Positions 1 to 7,207 of a stretch of DNA of 64,000 nucleotides are shown piece by piece. The notes beneath the pieces were generated by a model. That model had not been told where the DNA came from. It was given only the letters and a program-made list of their open reading frames with translations, and did no database searches. Origin of the DNA: Algoriphagus marincola DSM 16067 (GTDB lineage Bacteria; Bacteroidota; Bacteroidia; Cytophagales; Cyclobacteriaceae); the NCBI RefSeq assembly GCF_000429405.1, contig NZ_AUBU01000002.1, forward strand, positions 434,001-498,000, given 5' to 3'. The translations under genes and the position numbers were made by a program. Numbering within the stretch: the first letter of the stretch is position 1; each line of letters starts with the position of its first letter.

Positions 1-1181
1 CCACCTTTGGTTTGGAATTCTACCCTTCCGGTTGTTTCGTAAACATTCGGGCTAATCTGACTGAAATCCCCATCGTCAAAGGAATCATCCAATCTACTTA
101 CTCGCATTCTAAATCGATTTTCCCAATCGTCGCGGTGATTGTACATTCCCGAAAGAAACAGGGTATGGTTTGGTGCAATTTCATAATCTAGAGCGAGGGT
201 TGCAGATCGGCGCACCCGCTGTACCCGATACTCTCGAATATCAAATTCTTCCAATACAACTCCATTGTCAGAATCATACCACACAGCTTCCACATTGTCT
301 GATCCAAAGTTGTGGTTGTTGTATGATCCGGAGAAAATAACACCCAATTTATCATTCAAGAAGCGGTCTCCTAGAATGACTGCTCCAGTCCAGATCGGCT
401 TATTAGAGAGTAGGTTGATTCCACTTGCGGCAGTTCCTGAAACCCTCAAGCTGTTTGGAGCCTGCCGGGTTACTAAGTTTACAGATCCTCCGATGGCATC
501 AGCATCCATATTAGGAAGTACAGCCTTATTCACCTCGATCGTCTGGATCATATCAGAGGGGATCAAGTCCATCTGAATATTTCTATTATCACCTTCTGCA
601 GAAGGAATTCTTTCTCCGTTTAGCGTAACAGAATTGAGTTGTGGAGCCATTCCGCGGATAATAATATTTCGGGCCTCACCTTGATCATTCTGCATCGTGA
701 TTCCCGGGATTCGCTTGAGTGCATCTCCTACGTTTGCGTCAGGGAAGCGTCCTATTTGATCAGAAGAAACAATATTGGTGATGTTAGCATTGTTTTTTTG
801 CTGAGTCAAAGCCTTTGCCTGGCCTTTTAGCCGATCTCCAAAAACGATGAATTCTGCAGCTTCCAGTTCTGATTCATCCATTTTGAAATTTAGAGTCGAG
901 GTTTGTCCATCTCTGATTTCCACATTTTTTGTCAGTTGACCATACCCTAGGTAAGAGACAGTGACTTCATAAGGTCCCGCAGGAAGATTGGCAAAGTAGA
1001 AATCCCCTTTCTGATCGGTGATTGTACCATAATTGGTTCCTTTCAAAAGGACATTAGCACCGGGAAGTGATAGATTTTCAGCATCGATCACTCGCCCTTT
1101 CAACACTCCTTGTGCCCATGAATTTCCCATCAAAAGGAAAAAAAGCAACAAGGAAGTAACTACACGTAGCTGTTTGTTCAT
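1..1181 (-). CDS. TonB-dependent receptor, N-terminal part (runs off the window)
   Basis: Translating the minus strand from the ATG at 1181 gives an open frame of about 393 codons with no stop before the window edge. It begins with a signal peptide (MNKQLRVV, then a hydrophobic stretch ending near SWAQG). A carboxypeptidase D-like regulatory domain follows (GRVIDAENLSLPGANVLLKG). Next comes a plug domain with RFPDANVGDALKRIPGI, an RGMAPQLNSVTLNGER segment and MDADAIGGSVNLVT, all typical of outer-membrane receptors that import large ligands with TonB energy. The C-terminal barrel lies outside. The start is only 6 bases after the phytase stop, so both genes are probably co-transcribed. Phytate or its breakdown products are therefore an inferred substrate. 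Receptor identity is secure; the substrate is not. Confidence 0.9.
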   Translation of the reverse strand, partial: MNKQLRVVTSLLLFFLLMGNSWAQGVLKGRVIDAENLSLPGANVLLKGTNYGTITDQKGDFYFANLPAGPYEVTVSYLGYGQLTKNVEIRDGQTSTLNFKMDESELEAAEFIVFGDRLKGQAKALTQQKNNANITNIVSSDQIGRFPDANVGDALKRIPGITMQNDQGEARNIIIRGMAPQLNSVTLNGERIPSAEGDNRNIQMDLIPSDMIQTIEVNKAVLPNMDADAIGGSVNLVTRQAPNSLRVSGTAASGINLLSNKPIWTGAVILGDRFLNDKLGVIFSGSYNNHNFGSDNVEAVWYDSDNGVVLEEFDIREYRVQRVRRSATLALDYEIAPNHTLFLSGMYNHRDDWENRFRMRVSRLDDSFDDGDFSQISPNVYETTGRVEFQTKG

Positions 1182-1187
1182 AATTGA

Positions 1188-2276
1188 TTATTGGTTTTGG
1201 TTAATATGTTTTTTGAGTTGTTTCCAAGAGTAGATTTGGAATGTCTTATCGTCGGACATAGCCACAAAAAGTCCTTCAGAAAATTCCCCGCCTAGATCAG
1301 CTGATGTGACCTCATTCCCATCACTCGAAAGTGTACTCAATGGAAGTGTGGTAATCAGGGAGTGCTGGTGTGGGTTGGATTGGCTGCCTTCTCTGGGAAA
1401 GACATGGAAAAGATTTGCCCCTTGATCCGATACAAGCAAATAGCCTTCGGTTTCAGAGGTTTTATAGATGGAAATTCCCTCATGATCATCGGTGAAACCT
1501 TCAGTGGCAAATAGTGCAAGCTCCTCATTTCCCATATCGGGTTCGGCGTAGTACTTTCTTACCCCTGTACCCTCATCTGAATAATAGATGTAGCCAAGCT
1601 CATTGTCTACCGCTATGGCTTCGATTTCTTTGTTTCCTGAAAAATTCCCGAACTTTCTCACCAATTCCAGAGAGAGGTTTCCGTCTTGGCTTTTCACTTC
1701 ATATTGCCAGAGATATGTGCCATCTGTAGGTCCATTTTTTCTCCCTGCGATGACGTAGGTTTTTCCTGATTTGGGGCTTTGATAAAGGGCTATTCCCATC
1801 AAATCCCGATAATCCTCTCCTGTTTCACCTTGATATACTTCCAGTCCTCCTGGATTTAATTCCTTCATATCAGGTAGGGAGAAAAAGCGGATTTTAGATG
1901 TCAGTCTTTCGCCTGTTACGGCAAAGTCGATGGTATCTTTTCCATGAATCAATCCATAGCCAATGTCCACATTGTTGGGACGCTGAATATCTCTTCGGAC
2001 GAGACTATCGATAGTCTTTCCTGTCAAGTCAAATACATATAAAGCTCCGATTGAGTCTTTGTCAGTTCCAATGATTAGGCTTTGGCTTGGATTGGATTTA
2101 TTAATCCAAATAGCTGGGTCATCGGTATCATGGATGACCGAATCACTGATGTGTAGGGGACTGATTAGTTCGACTTTTTCGTCGGGTAAGTCCCCTTTTT
2201 GCAAAGAGGATTCTTGGCAGGAGGCAAGTCCTGTAAGGGTAAAAATTGAAAGAAAATAATTGAGTTTTTTGTGCAT
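1188..2276 (-). CDS. Beta-propeller phytase, lipoprotein
   Basis: A 362-residue protein with a type II signal peptide (lipobox LASC, Cys20), so it is probably anchored in the outer membrane. The motif DDPAIW at residues 52-57 and the later AVDNELGYIYYSDEGTGV segment are hallmarks of beta-propeller phytases, Ca2+-dependent enzymes that release phosphate from myo-inositol hexakisphosphate. The length suits a single six-bladed domain. The gene lies directly upstream of a TonB-dependent receptor, an arrangement known for this family in aquatic bacteria, which suggests surface hydrolysis followed by uptake. Expression may start in the 190-base gap upstream, but I could not fix a promoter. Family confidence is high; substrate is inferred from the family. 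Confidence 0.9.
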   Translation of the reverse strand: MHKKLNYFLSIFTLTGLASCQESSLQKGDLPDEKVELISPLHISDSVIHDTDDPAIWINKSNPSQSLIIGTDKDSIGALYVFDLTGKTIDSLVRRDIQRPNNVDIGYGLIHGKDTIDFAVTGERLTSKIRFFSLPDMKELNPGGLEVYQGETGEDYRDLMGIALYQSPKSGKTYVIAGRKNGPTDGTYLWQYEVKSQDGNLSLELVRKFGNFSGNKEIEAIAVDNELGYIYYSDEGTGVRKYYAEPDMGNEELALFATEGFTDDHEGISIYKTSETEGYLLVSDQGANLFHVFPREGSQSNPHQHSLITTLPLSTLSSDGNEVTSADLGGEFSEGLFVAMSDDKTFQIYSWKQLKKHINQNQ

Positions 2277-2468
2277 GGTTTATAATTGTTTTGACCATGC
2301 AAGATTAGATATGAAAAGTCCCGAAAAAGGAAATTAAAGGTTAAGAATGACTGTAACAGACCGGGAAAAAAGCGTTAACAAAACCGAAACAGAATCTAGA
2401 AAAAATAATTTAAAGTATTGAATTTCAATGTAATATATTATGTTACCTCAAGATTAATAAATCTTAAA

Positions 2469-4085
2469 TCATAAACAGTGGAGGTATTGATGTAGCTCTT
2501 TGCTCTCGGAGAGCTGTAGTCGCTTTCGGAGTCTATATCGTGATATTCGTAAGCTTTCCATGGATATTCCGAGGGTTGCTGCGATTTCTCTGCTACTCAA
2601 GTTCATCTTCATCAAGCAGGCTAGTTTGATGTCCCCAGGTGTGAGGTCGGGGTTTTCAGTTTTGAGGTTTTTTATGAAATCCTGATGCACATTTTCAAAC
2701 GTGTGTTTGAACTCTTCCCAGTCCTGATCCTGTCCCAAATTGAAAGCAATTTGTTTGATCAGGTTTCTTAGCCTTTTCCTCTGCTCCTTTAAATCCCGCT
2801 GAAGGATATCCTCCAGTTTGGATTGGATCTCTTTGAGCATCTGGTTTTTTTCAATTACATGAAGTGTCTGTGCAGTCAGAGCTTTTTGTTGGGCTGCAAC
2901 CTCAGCTGACATTCTAGCCTCCAAGAGGTTGATGTTTTCTTTTTCGGTTTGCAGCAGTCGCTCTTTGATCTCTATGAGCTCTTCTTGCCTTTTAAGGGTA
3001 TTTCTCGTCCCACTTATTTTCAGTCGTTGCTTTGACATCAGTACCCATCCTAATCCCAGGAGCGTTACGATCAAACTGACTAAAAGCCAGCGTACTCGAG
3101 ACTCAAAGATGTGGGTGTTTTCTAATTGTGCTATTTCTAGCTGTTTTTGCTTGATTTCATATTGAAATTCCTGTGATGCAAGCTGCCTTGCGGCTTCCTC
3201 AGAAAAAATATTTTCACTAAGTTCTCGAGCTTCTGAAAACAACTGATAAGCCTTTTCAAATTCTCCTAGATCCGCATAGGCTTTCCCCAAATCCACTGTA
3301 GCACTTCGTTCTAAATAGGTGTTTCCAATCACCTGACTTATTCTTAAGGCTTCCTCATAGTATGGGATGGATTCCGCCGCTCGATTGGTTTTTCTTCTTG
3401 TATCCCCCAGGTTATTAATGTTTCCGGGCATATGAAGGATACTTCCTATTGCATTATTGAGTTCAAAGGCTAATTGGAAATAGTACTCTGCGGAATCATA
3501 TTCCTCCAAGTCCTCATAAATGCTTCCGATGTTTTCGAAAAGAATGCTCAGTTCACTCGAATCATTCATTTCCTTACTCAACTGCACTGCCTCATTTTGA
3601 AAAGCCAAGGCTTGAGAGTAATCTTCCATTTTTTCAAACATTGAACCTATCAAGCCTTTGGAGTGGGCTATTCCTTTTAAATCACCCATTTCCTCAAAAA
3701 GCCCAAGTGCTTGATGGTGTAGCTGTAGGGCTTCTGTAGGGCTTTTTGTCTTGTAATAAAGCTTACCAAGCTGATTGTAAAGATTTGCCAGGCAGCTGGT
3801 ACAATTTTCGTTCTTAAAAAGCTCCTCTGCTTCATAGAGTTTACCTGCGGCCTCATTATACAGGCCGAATTCCATCAATAGTTGACCTTCTAAAAAAAGG
3901 GCTTCTCCTTCAGTATTTTTGTATAGGTGTCTTTCAAGATTCTGAAGTCTTTGGAAGGCTTCTTTGGGATCTTTTTCGGCTAGTATTTTTATCTCGGCAA
4001 GATCTGATTGATTCTGTTGACCCATTGAATAGGTCGATTGAAGCAGAAAAATCCAAGTGAGAAAGTGCTTGATTCGAAAATTCAT
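2469..4085 (-). CDS. TPR-transmembrane-HTH transcriptional regulator
   Basis: 538 residues. A signal sequence (residues 1-22) is followed by six or so tetratricopeptide repeats (about 60-295), one transmembrane helix (about 332-351), a long charged coiled coil (about 360-430) and a C-terminal LuxR/GerE-like helix-turn-helix (about 475-535, around LSSREIAATLGISMESLRISRYRLRKR). The architecture implies a periplasmic TPR sensor with a cytoplasmic DNA-binding tail, a regulator type common in Bacteroidota. It has no receiver or kinase domain. It sits upstream of the phytase/receptor pair on the same strand with a 192-base gap, so it could regulate them, but the sequence does not show that. The signal and target genes are unknown. 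Confidence 0.85.
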   Translation of the reverse strand: MNFRIKHFLTWIFLLQSTYSMGQQNQSDLAEIKILAEKDPKEAFQRLQNLERHLYKNTEGEALFLEGQLLMEFGLYNEAAGKLYEAEELFKNENCTSCLANLYNQLGKLYYKTKSPTEALQLHHQALGLFEEMGDLKGIAHSKGLIGSMFEKMEDYSQALAFQNEAVQLSKEMNDSSELSILFENIGSIYEDLEEYDSAEYYFQLAFELNNAIGSILHMPGNINNLGDTRRKTNRAAESIPYYEEALRISQVIGNTYLERSATVDLGKAYADLGEFEKAYQLFSEARELSENIFSEEAARQLASQEFQYEIKQKQLEIAQLENTHIFESRVRWLLVSLIVTLLGLGWVLMSKQRLKISGTRNTLKRQEELIEIKERLLQTEKENINLLEARMSAEVAAQQKALTAQTLHVIEKNQMLKEIQSKLEDILQRDLKEQRKRLRNLIKQIAFNLGQDQDWEEFKHTFENVHQDFIKNLKTENPDLTPGDIKLACLMKMNLSSREIAATLGISMESLRISRYRLRKRLQLSESKELHQYLHCL

Positions 4086-4200
4086 CGAGCAAGATGTATT
4101 TCCAATGTAAAGTAGTCGTAAAGGAAGTTTTTCTTTATTGTAAAAGTTTCACAGGATGGGAAAAATCAATTTTATCAGTTTAATGGTGGCAGGGGTTTCC

Positions 4201-4893
4201 CTAGTCAAAAATTGCTACTGCTCTGATCGGAGATCCAGTTCCTCCTCGGATTTTCAATGGCAAGCCCACAAATCGAAATCTACCCCTACCGATTAGTTGA
4301 TGTAGGTTGATCATATTTTCGTAATGAGTAAAGTTCAGCTCTCCGCAGATATGATGAACCTCTCGATTGGAGACACCCGATACACCCGGTGACATGGTTT
4401 CCACCCCAAATGCCGCTATTCCCCTTTCTCCTAGCCATCTTGCACATTCGGTGGAGACTCCTGGACCGTTTTTCCAATTTTCGGATCCGAAATGCTTTCG
4501 AAAGTGATCTGTATATAGCAGAACCGTATCACCTCCTTTTATCTCTACTTCAGCTTTGCCGCATGCTTCTGTTATTTCATCTTTTTCGATTAACTCCCGG
4601 AGTCCTTTATGCGAAAAATCTAGACAGATTCCCTCTGTATAAAACATGGATAAGGGCATCTTATCAATCGACTTTCCCTTGTGCTCAATGGCCATGTGAT
4701 TGATGGCGTCCACATGAGTGCCTGTATGCTCTCCGAGCTCAAGTTTGTGAACAGCTGGCGTCCGCGCAGCAGGATTTTTTTCTCCATTCCATTCCTCATG
4801 CGAATTATGAATACTCATTTTCACGGAAGGAAGATCTTTGAAGACAGGCATTCCTTCATAGATTTCTTGGCTCAGGTCAATGATTTCGATCAT
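4201..4893 (-). CDS. Cyclase family protein (kynurenine formamidase-like hydrolase)
   Basis: 230 residues, full length for the metal-dependent cyclase/KynB-like family. The signature is at residues 55-66 (EHTGTHVDAINH), supplying His56, His60 and Asp62 as metal ligands plus a further His66. Family members hydrolyse amide or lactam bonds, as in N-formylkynurenine formamidase and isatin hydrolase. No signal peptide is visible, so it is probably cytoplasmic. No tryptophan-degradation genes are nearby, so the substrate cannot be named. It appears monocistronic, with a candidate promoter at 5012-5038. Confidence 0.85.
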   Translation of the reverse strand: MIEIIDLSQEIYEGMPVFKDLPSVKMSIHNSHEEWNGEKNPAARTPAVHKLELGEHTGTHVDAINHMAIEHKGKSIDKMPLSMFYTEGICLDFSHKGLRELIEKDEITEACGKAEVEIKGGDTVLLYTDHFRKHFGSENWKNGPGVSTECARWLGERGIAAFGVETMSPGVSGVSNREVHHICGELNFTHYENMINLHQLIGRGRFRFVGLPLKIRGGTGSPIRAVAIFD

Positions 4894-5011
4894 AGAAAAC
4901 GCTGGTCTTAATGAATTTCTAAGATAAGACCATCTACTTTCAGATTTATTTTATTGGTCTAAACTTAAAAGTCTCCTCTCTTGTCTTTACTTACTAAATA
5001 TTCCCAGTGCA

Positions 5012-5038
5012 CAAAGATAGATTTTCAATAGTATCCAA
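5012..5038 (-). promoter_or_regulatory. Candidate Bacteroidota promoter for the cyclase gene
   Basis: On the minus strand the sequence reads TTG, 16 bases, then TATCTTTG, a perfect match to the Bacteroidota -7 motif TAnnTTTG. It lies between two genes on the same strand and would give a leader of about 110 bases before the ATG at 4893. The -33/-7 spacing is slightly short, so confidence is moderate. Confidence 0.4.
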
Positions 5039-5080
5039 TAACTATTAGCTCTCCTAAGAATTCAATGAAGAGGTTATTCT

Positions 5081-5674
5081 TTATAATTCTAAATCCGATC
5101 GCTCATACCTTACAAAACCATCTTTGGTTGGTAGTTGCTTCTTAAGCATCCAGCACCTCCGTAAATTTTTAAGACTTTCATTTGGATTATCTTTCATAAA
5201 ATCCCGGGTGTATTGATTGTACATGTTGCTTTCAGCAATGCTTCGTTTGAAGTTGGGATCCTTTTTCCTAATTTCAAAAAGCCTATACTGTTCGATCGCA
5301 TCTTGGAGAGTCTTTCCTACATTAGACTTCATCCAATCCATGAAGTCGCTATGGCATGAAAATTTATCGCCTAGCTGACTTTTCATAAATGCTCTGAAAT
5401 TCGGGCCGAAGGATACATTATCCGTTATTTTTGTCTCTAAGGTTAAGCTCTCTTTTACCCAGTTAAAGCTTGACTTTGTCTTTTGCTTTTTGGGCACAGG
5501 CTTCACTTTGCCTGGCTGGTCCAAGGCGTACATGATTCTGTCTCGAAGGTCAAATTTTCTACCGGTATGAGGTAATCCGGTCTTTTTGCAAATGGCGACC
5601 ATTTCTTCCTTTAACCAATACCAATTATTGAATTCCTCACCGGATTTAATGTCTTCAAAGTTTGGTCTACTCAT
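5081..5674 (-). CDS. SAP-like domain protein with DUF6434-like region
   Basis: 197 residues, no signal peptide or membrane helix. Residues about 20-55 (LKEEMVAICKKTGLPHTGRK, followed by DLRDRIMYAL) look like a SAP helix-extension-helix module, often a DNA-binding element. Residues about 78-145, starting at SFNWVKESLTLETKITDNVS, resemble the DUF6434 domain that follows SAP in Bacteroidota proteins. The basic linker KPVPKKQKTK joins the two. No function is established for this architecture. It opens the accessory stretch of small genes at 5081-6919. Confidence 0.7.
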   Translation of the reverse strand: MSRPNFEDIKSGEEFNNWYWLKEEMVAICKKTGLPHTGRKFDLRDRIMYALDQPGKVKPVPKKQKTKSSFNWVKESLTLETKITDNVSFGPNFRAFMKSQLGDKFSCHSDFMDWMKSNVGKTLQDAIEQYRLFEIRKKDPNFKRSIAESNMYNQYTRDFMKDNPNESLKNLRRCWMLKKQLPTKDGFVRYERSDLEL

Positions 5675-5720
5675 CTATATTAAATTTTGATTTATTGGTG
5701 GAGCCTTTTAAAAAGTAGAA

Positions 5721-6386
5721 TTATCCAGGCTTTTTTACGGTATTTCCGGATTTTTTCATGGATTTGTACTTGTCATGGAGACCTATTCCAGACAAGATCA
5801 TGGGCTCACATTTTTCTATTCGGGCTATTCTGGTTTTTGATTGCTTGGGCTGGGAAAAATAAATAATATAGCCACGCTGCCTTCCCGGGGTCAATGCTTC
5901 AAATGCATCTTTCAAGACAGGGTCTGAATCCAATTTTTCCTCAAACTCTTCAGGAATGGGCTCGGGATTCTTTTTCATAGGAACCTTCACTCCCGCTTTT
6001 TCGACTTCAATAGCTTCGTAGATGTAGGCCTTTAAGTCTTTTTCTATGCCGATAATATCTTGGATAGTTGTAAACTTGGCTAGTCTTCCTGCTTGGGAAT
6101 TAGGCCCAGGTTTTACCAATAGCTTTTTATCGTCCTTTAGCAGCGACCCTTTGAAAAAACTGATGGAGCAATAGTCTTTAAAAGCACTGACGATTAGGAT
6201 ATTTTTGTCTTGAAAAGTGTAGCAAGGGACTCCCCATTTGGATCCTTCGGTCAAGCTGCAGCTCAAGACTATTTCTCGTAAAAGTGCCAGTTCCGATGTC
6301 CAAGCATGAACCTTACAGTCAGGACTGCCGCCCAAAGGACATCTTCCACAGCCTTCGATAAAATAGTTGTCAACTGATTTGTTCAT
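5721..6386 (-). CDS. DUF1801/YdeI-like family protein
   Basis: 221 residues, cytoplasmic by appearance. The N-terminal half (about 25-130) matches the DUF1801/YdhG fold, with KWGVPCYTFQDKNILIVSAF and ISFFKGSLLKDDKKLL. The C-terminal part (about 140-210), with DPVLKDAFEALTPGRQRGYI and KQSKTRIARIEKC, matches the YdeI/OmpD-associated region. The biochemical role of the family is not settled. The N terminus carries cysteines (CGRCPLGGSPDC) that could bind a metal; this is speculation. A perfect TAnnTTTG motif ends about 12 bases before the ATG, implying a very short leader. The gene starts directly beside the structured element at 6413-6533. Confidence 0.75.
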   Translation of the reverse strand: MNKSVDNYFIEGCGRCPLGGSPDCKVHAWTSELALLREIVLSCSLTEGSKWGVPCYTFQDKNILIVSAFKDYCSISFFKGSLLKDDKKLLVKPGPNSQAGRLAKFTTIQDIIGIEKDLKAYIYEAIEVEKAGVKVPMKKNPEPIPEEFEEKLDSDPVLKDAFEALTPGRQRGYIIYFSQPKQSKTRIARIEKCEPMILSGIGLHDKYKSMKKSGNTVKKPG

Positions 6387-6397
6387 TTGGTAGTAAG

Positions 6398-6405
6398 CAA
6401 AGATA
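6398..6405 (-). promoter_or_regulatory. Candidate -7 promoter motif for the DUF1801/YdeI-like gene
   Basis: The minus strand reads TATCTTTG, a perfect TAnnTTTG match, placing transcription start within a few bases of the ATG at 6386. No clear TTG lies about 20 bases upstream, where the structured element begins. A nearly leaderless transcript is implied. Confidence 0.35.
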
Positions 6406-6412
6406 AAAATAA

Positions 6413-6533
6413 GAGCAGCAGCGGGTTTTAAGCCGATTAATTACCTGTCCACCGAAACCAAAGCTAGCTACGGAGTAAAAACCTTGCTGAAAACCGTTCA
6501 CTCTACATAAGCTATATGCCTTGTTGTTCTGCG
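6413..6533 (-). repeat. Large imperfect inverted-repeat element (cassette-end-like)
   Basis: About 120 bases that fold on themselves. GGTTTTAAGC (6424-6433) pairs with GCTGAAAACC (6486-6495) with one mismatch. Outside it, GCAG (6415-6418) pairs with CTGC (6529-6532), and CAGC (6419-6422) pairs with GTTG (6523-6526) using one G-T pair and leaving two bases bulged. CATA/TATG (6507-6518) can form a small inner hairpin. The minus strand carries TTTTTACTCCGTA and CTTTGGTTTCGGTGGACAG. From memory, similar strings recur after small accessory genes in Bacteroidota; I cannot verify that here. The last codons and stop of the DUF4279-like gene lie inside the element. Confidence 0.55.
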
Positions 6534-6919
6534 TTTTTTCTTTTTTTTCTTTCATAACAGTCAATGTTCAAGGCTATTCCGTTCTTTCCTAACCGTTCAA
6601 GTTCTTTCGCGTTAAATCCTAATGCACATTGGCTGTCGTATTCATAAACAAGCCAAATCAAAATATTCTCTTTACCAATTCCAATGGATTTTAACCTTTC
6701 AAAGTTTGGCTCGAGTAAGTCCATGAAAACATTAATGAAGTCAACATAAATGTCATTTTCTTCATCTTCCAATAGTTGAAGCCACCAAGTTGAAGGTTCA
6801 TCGTTTTCATCAAATTTTGATTTTTGATGTTTTTGAGGAGTCCTCCCTATAATTTCTGTCACTTTATTATATGTGTCCCAACTTGGCTCAAAGTCAATAT
6901 ATAGATTTTGGTATTTCAT
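6512..6919 (-). CDS. Small accessory protein, DUF4279-like
   Basis: 135 residues, no signal peptide. It has the feel of DUF4279 proteins: an early W-rich strand (STWWLQLL), a helix of L/I heptads (FINVFMDLLEPNFERLKSIG) and a terminal strand ending ALNIDCYERK. DUF4279 proteins are small, of unknown function, and often found in accessory regions. The final residues NAEQQGI and the stop are encoded by the structured element at 6413-6533, so the 3' end has been supplied or replaced by that element. Family assignment is tentative; that the ORF is a gene is fairly secure. Confidence 0.6.
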   Translation of the reverse strand: MKYQNLYIDFEPSWDTYNKVTEIIGRTPQKHQKSKFDENDEPSTWWLQLLEDEENDIYVDFINVFMDLLEPNFERLKSIGIGKENILIWLVYEYDSQCALGFNAKELERLGKNGIALNIDCYERKKRKNAEQQGI

Positions 6920-6942
6920 TTTTAATGCAGCACTACTTCAAT

Positions 6943-6999
6943 TAGGCGCCATAAAAACTCCATTATCCACCCAAATCCGGGGGATAGACGCCATAAATA
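6943..6999. repeat. Pair of 15-base direct repeats upstream of the DUF4279-like gene
   Basis: TAGGCGCCATAAAAA (6943-6957) and TAGACGCCATAAATA (6985-6999) are near-identical direct repeats 42 bases apart, with three mismatches. They lie between the DUF4279-like start and the small lipoprotein gene. They could be operator sites or a boundary of the accessory segment. Confidence 0.4.
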
Positions 7000-7019
7000 T
7001 CCTTTTATCCTAATCTTAC

Positions 7020-7196
7020 TTACCAGCGATAGCCTCCCCCATACATCCCCACATTGACTGAAGGGGTGACACGCATGCCATAAGGGCCTCCGCTGAAGTT
7101 GAGCCCCACACCTCCTGTCACATGCATATTGGCACAGGCGGGCAAAAAGAGAGATAGTCCAAGTATAAGCAGTAAACTGATGATGCGCTTTTTCAT
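7020..7196 (-). CDS. Small lipoprotein, 58 residues
   Basis: Reading the minus strand from the ATG at 7196 gives 58 residues and a TAA at 7020-7022. The N terminus (MKKRIISLLLILGLSLFLPA) is a lipoprotein signal followed by a lipobox Cys at position 22. The mature part is Gly-rich (VTGGVGLNFSGGPYGMRVTP) with an aromatic end (MYGGGYRW). It is too short for many gene callers but has a clean signal and start. It lies 11 bases downstream of the VOC lipoprotein stop and is probably co-transcribed. Function unknown; Gly/Tyr-rich mini-lipoproteins of this type are widespread in Gram-negative bacteria. Confidence 0.75.
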   Translation of the reverse strand: MKKRIISLLLILGLSLFLPACANMHVTGGVGLNFSGGPYGMRVTPSVNVGMYGGGYRW

Positions 7197-7207
7197 TTTG
7201 GGAATGT

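Noticed and set aside
6413-6533. Canonical integron attC site
   Set aside because: The expected core ends RYYYAAC and GTTRRRY are not present at the arm tips, and no integrase is in the window; kept only as a cassette-like hypothesis.
6370-6564. 64-codon minus-strand ORF spanning the structured element
   Set aside because: It overlaps two real genes, and its sequence is only the folded repeat read as protein; no start context or family similarity.
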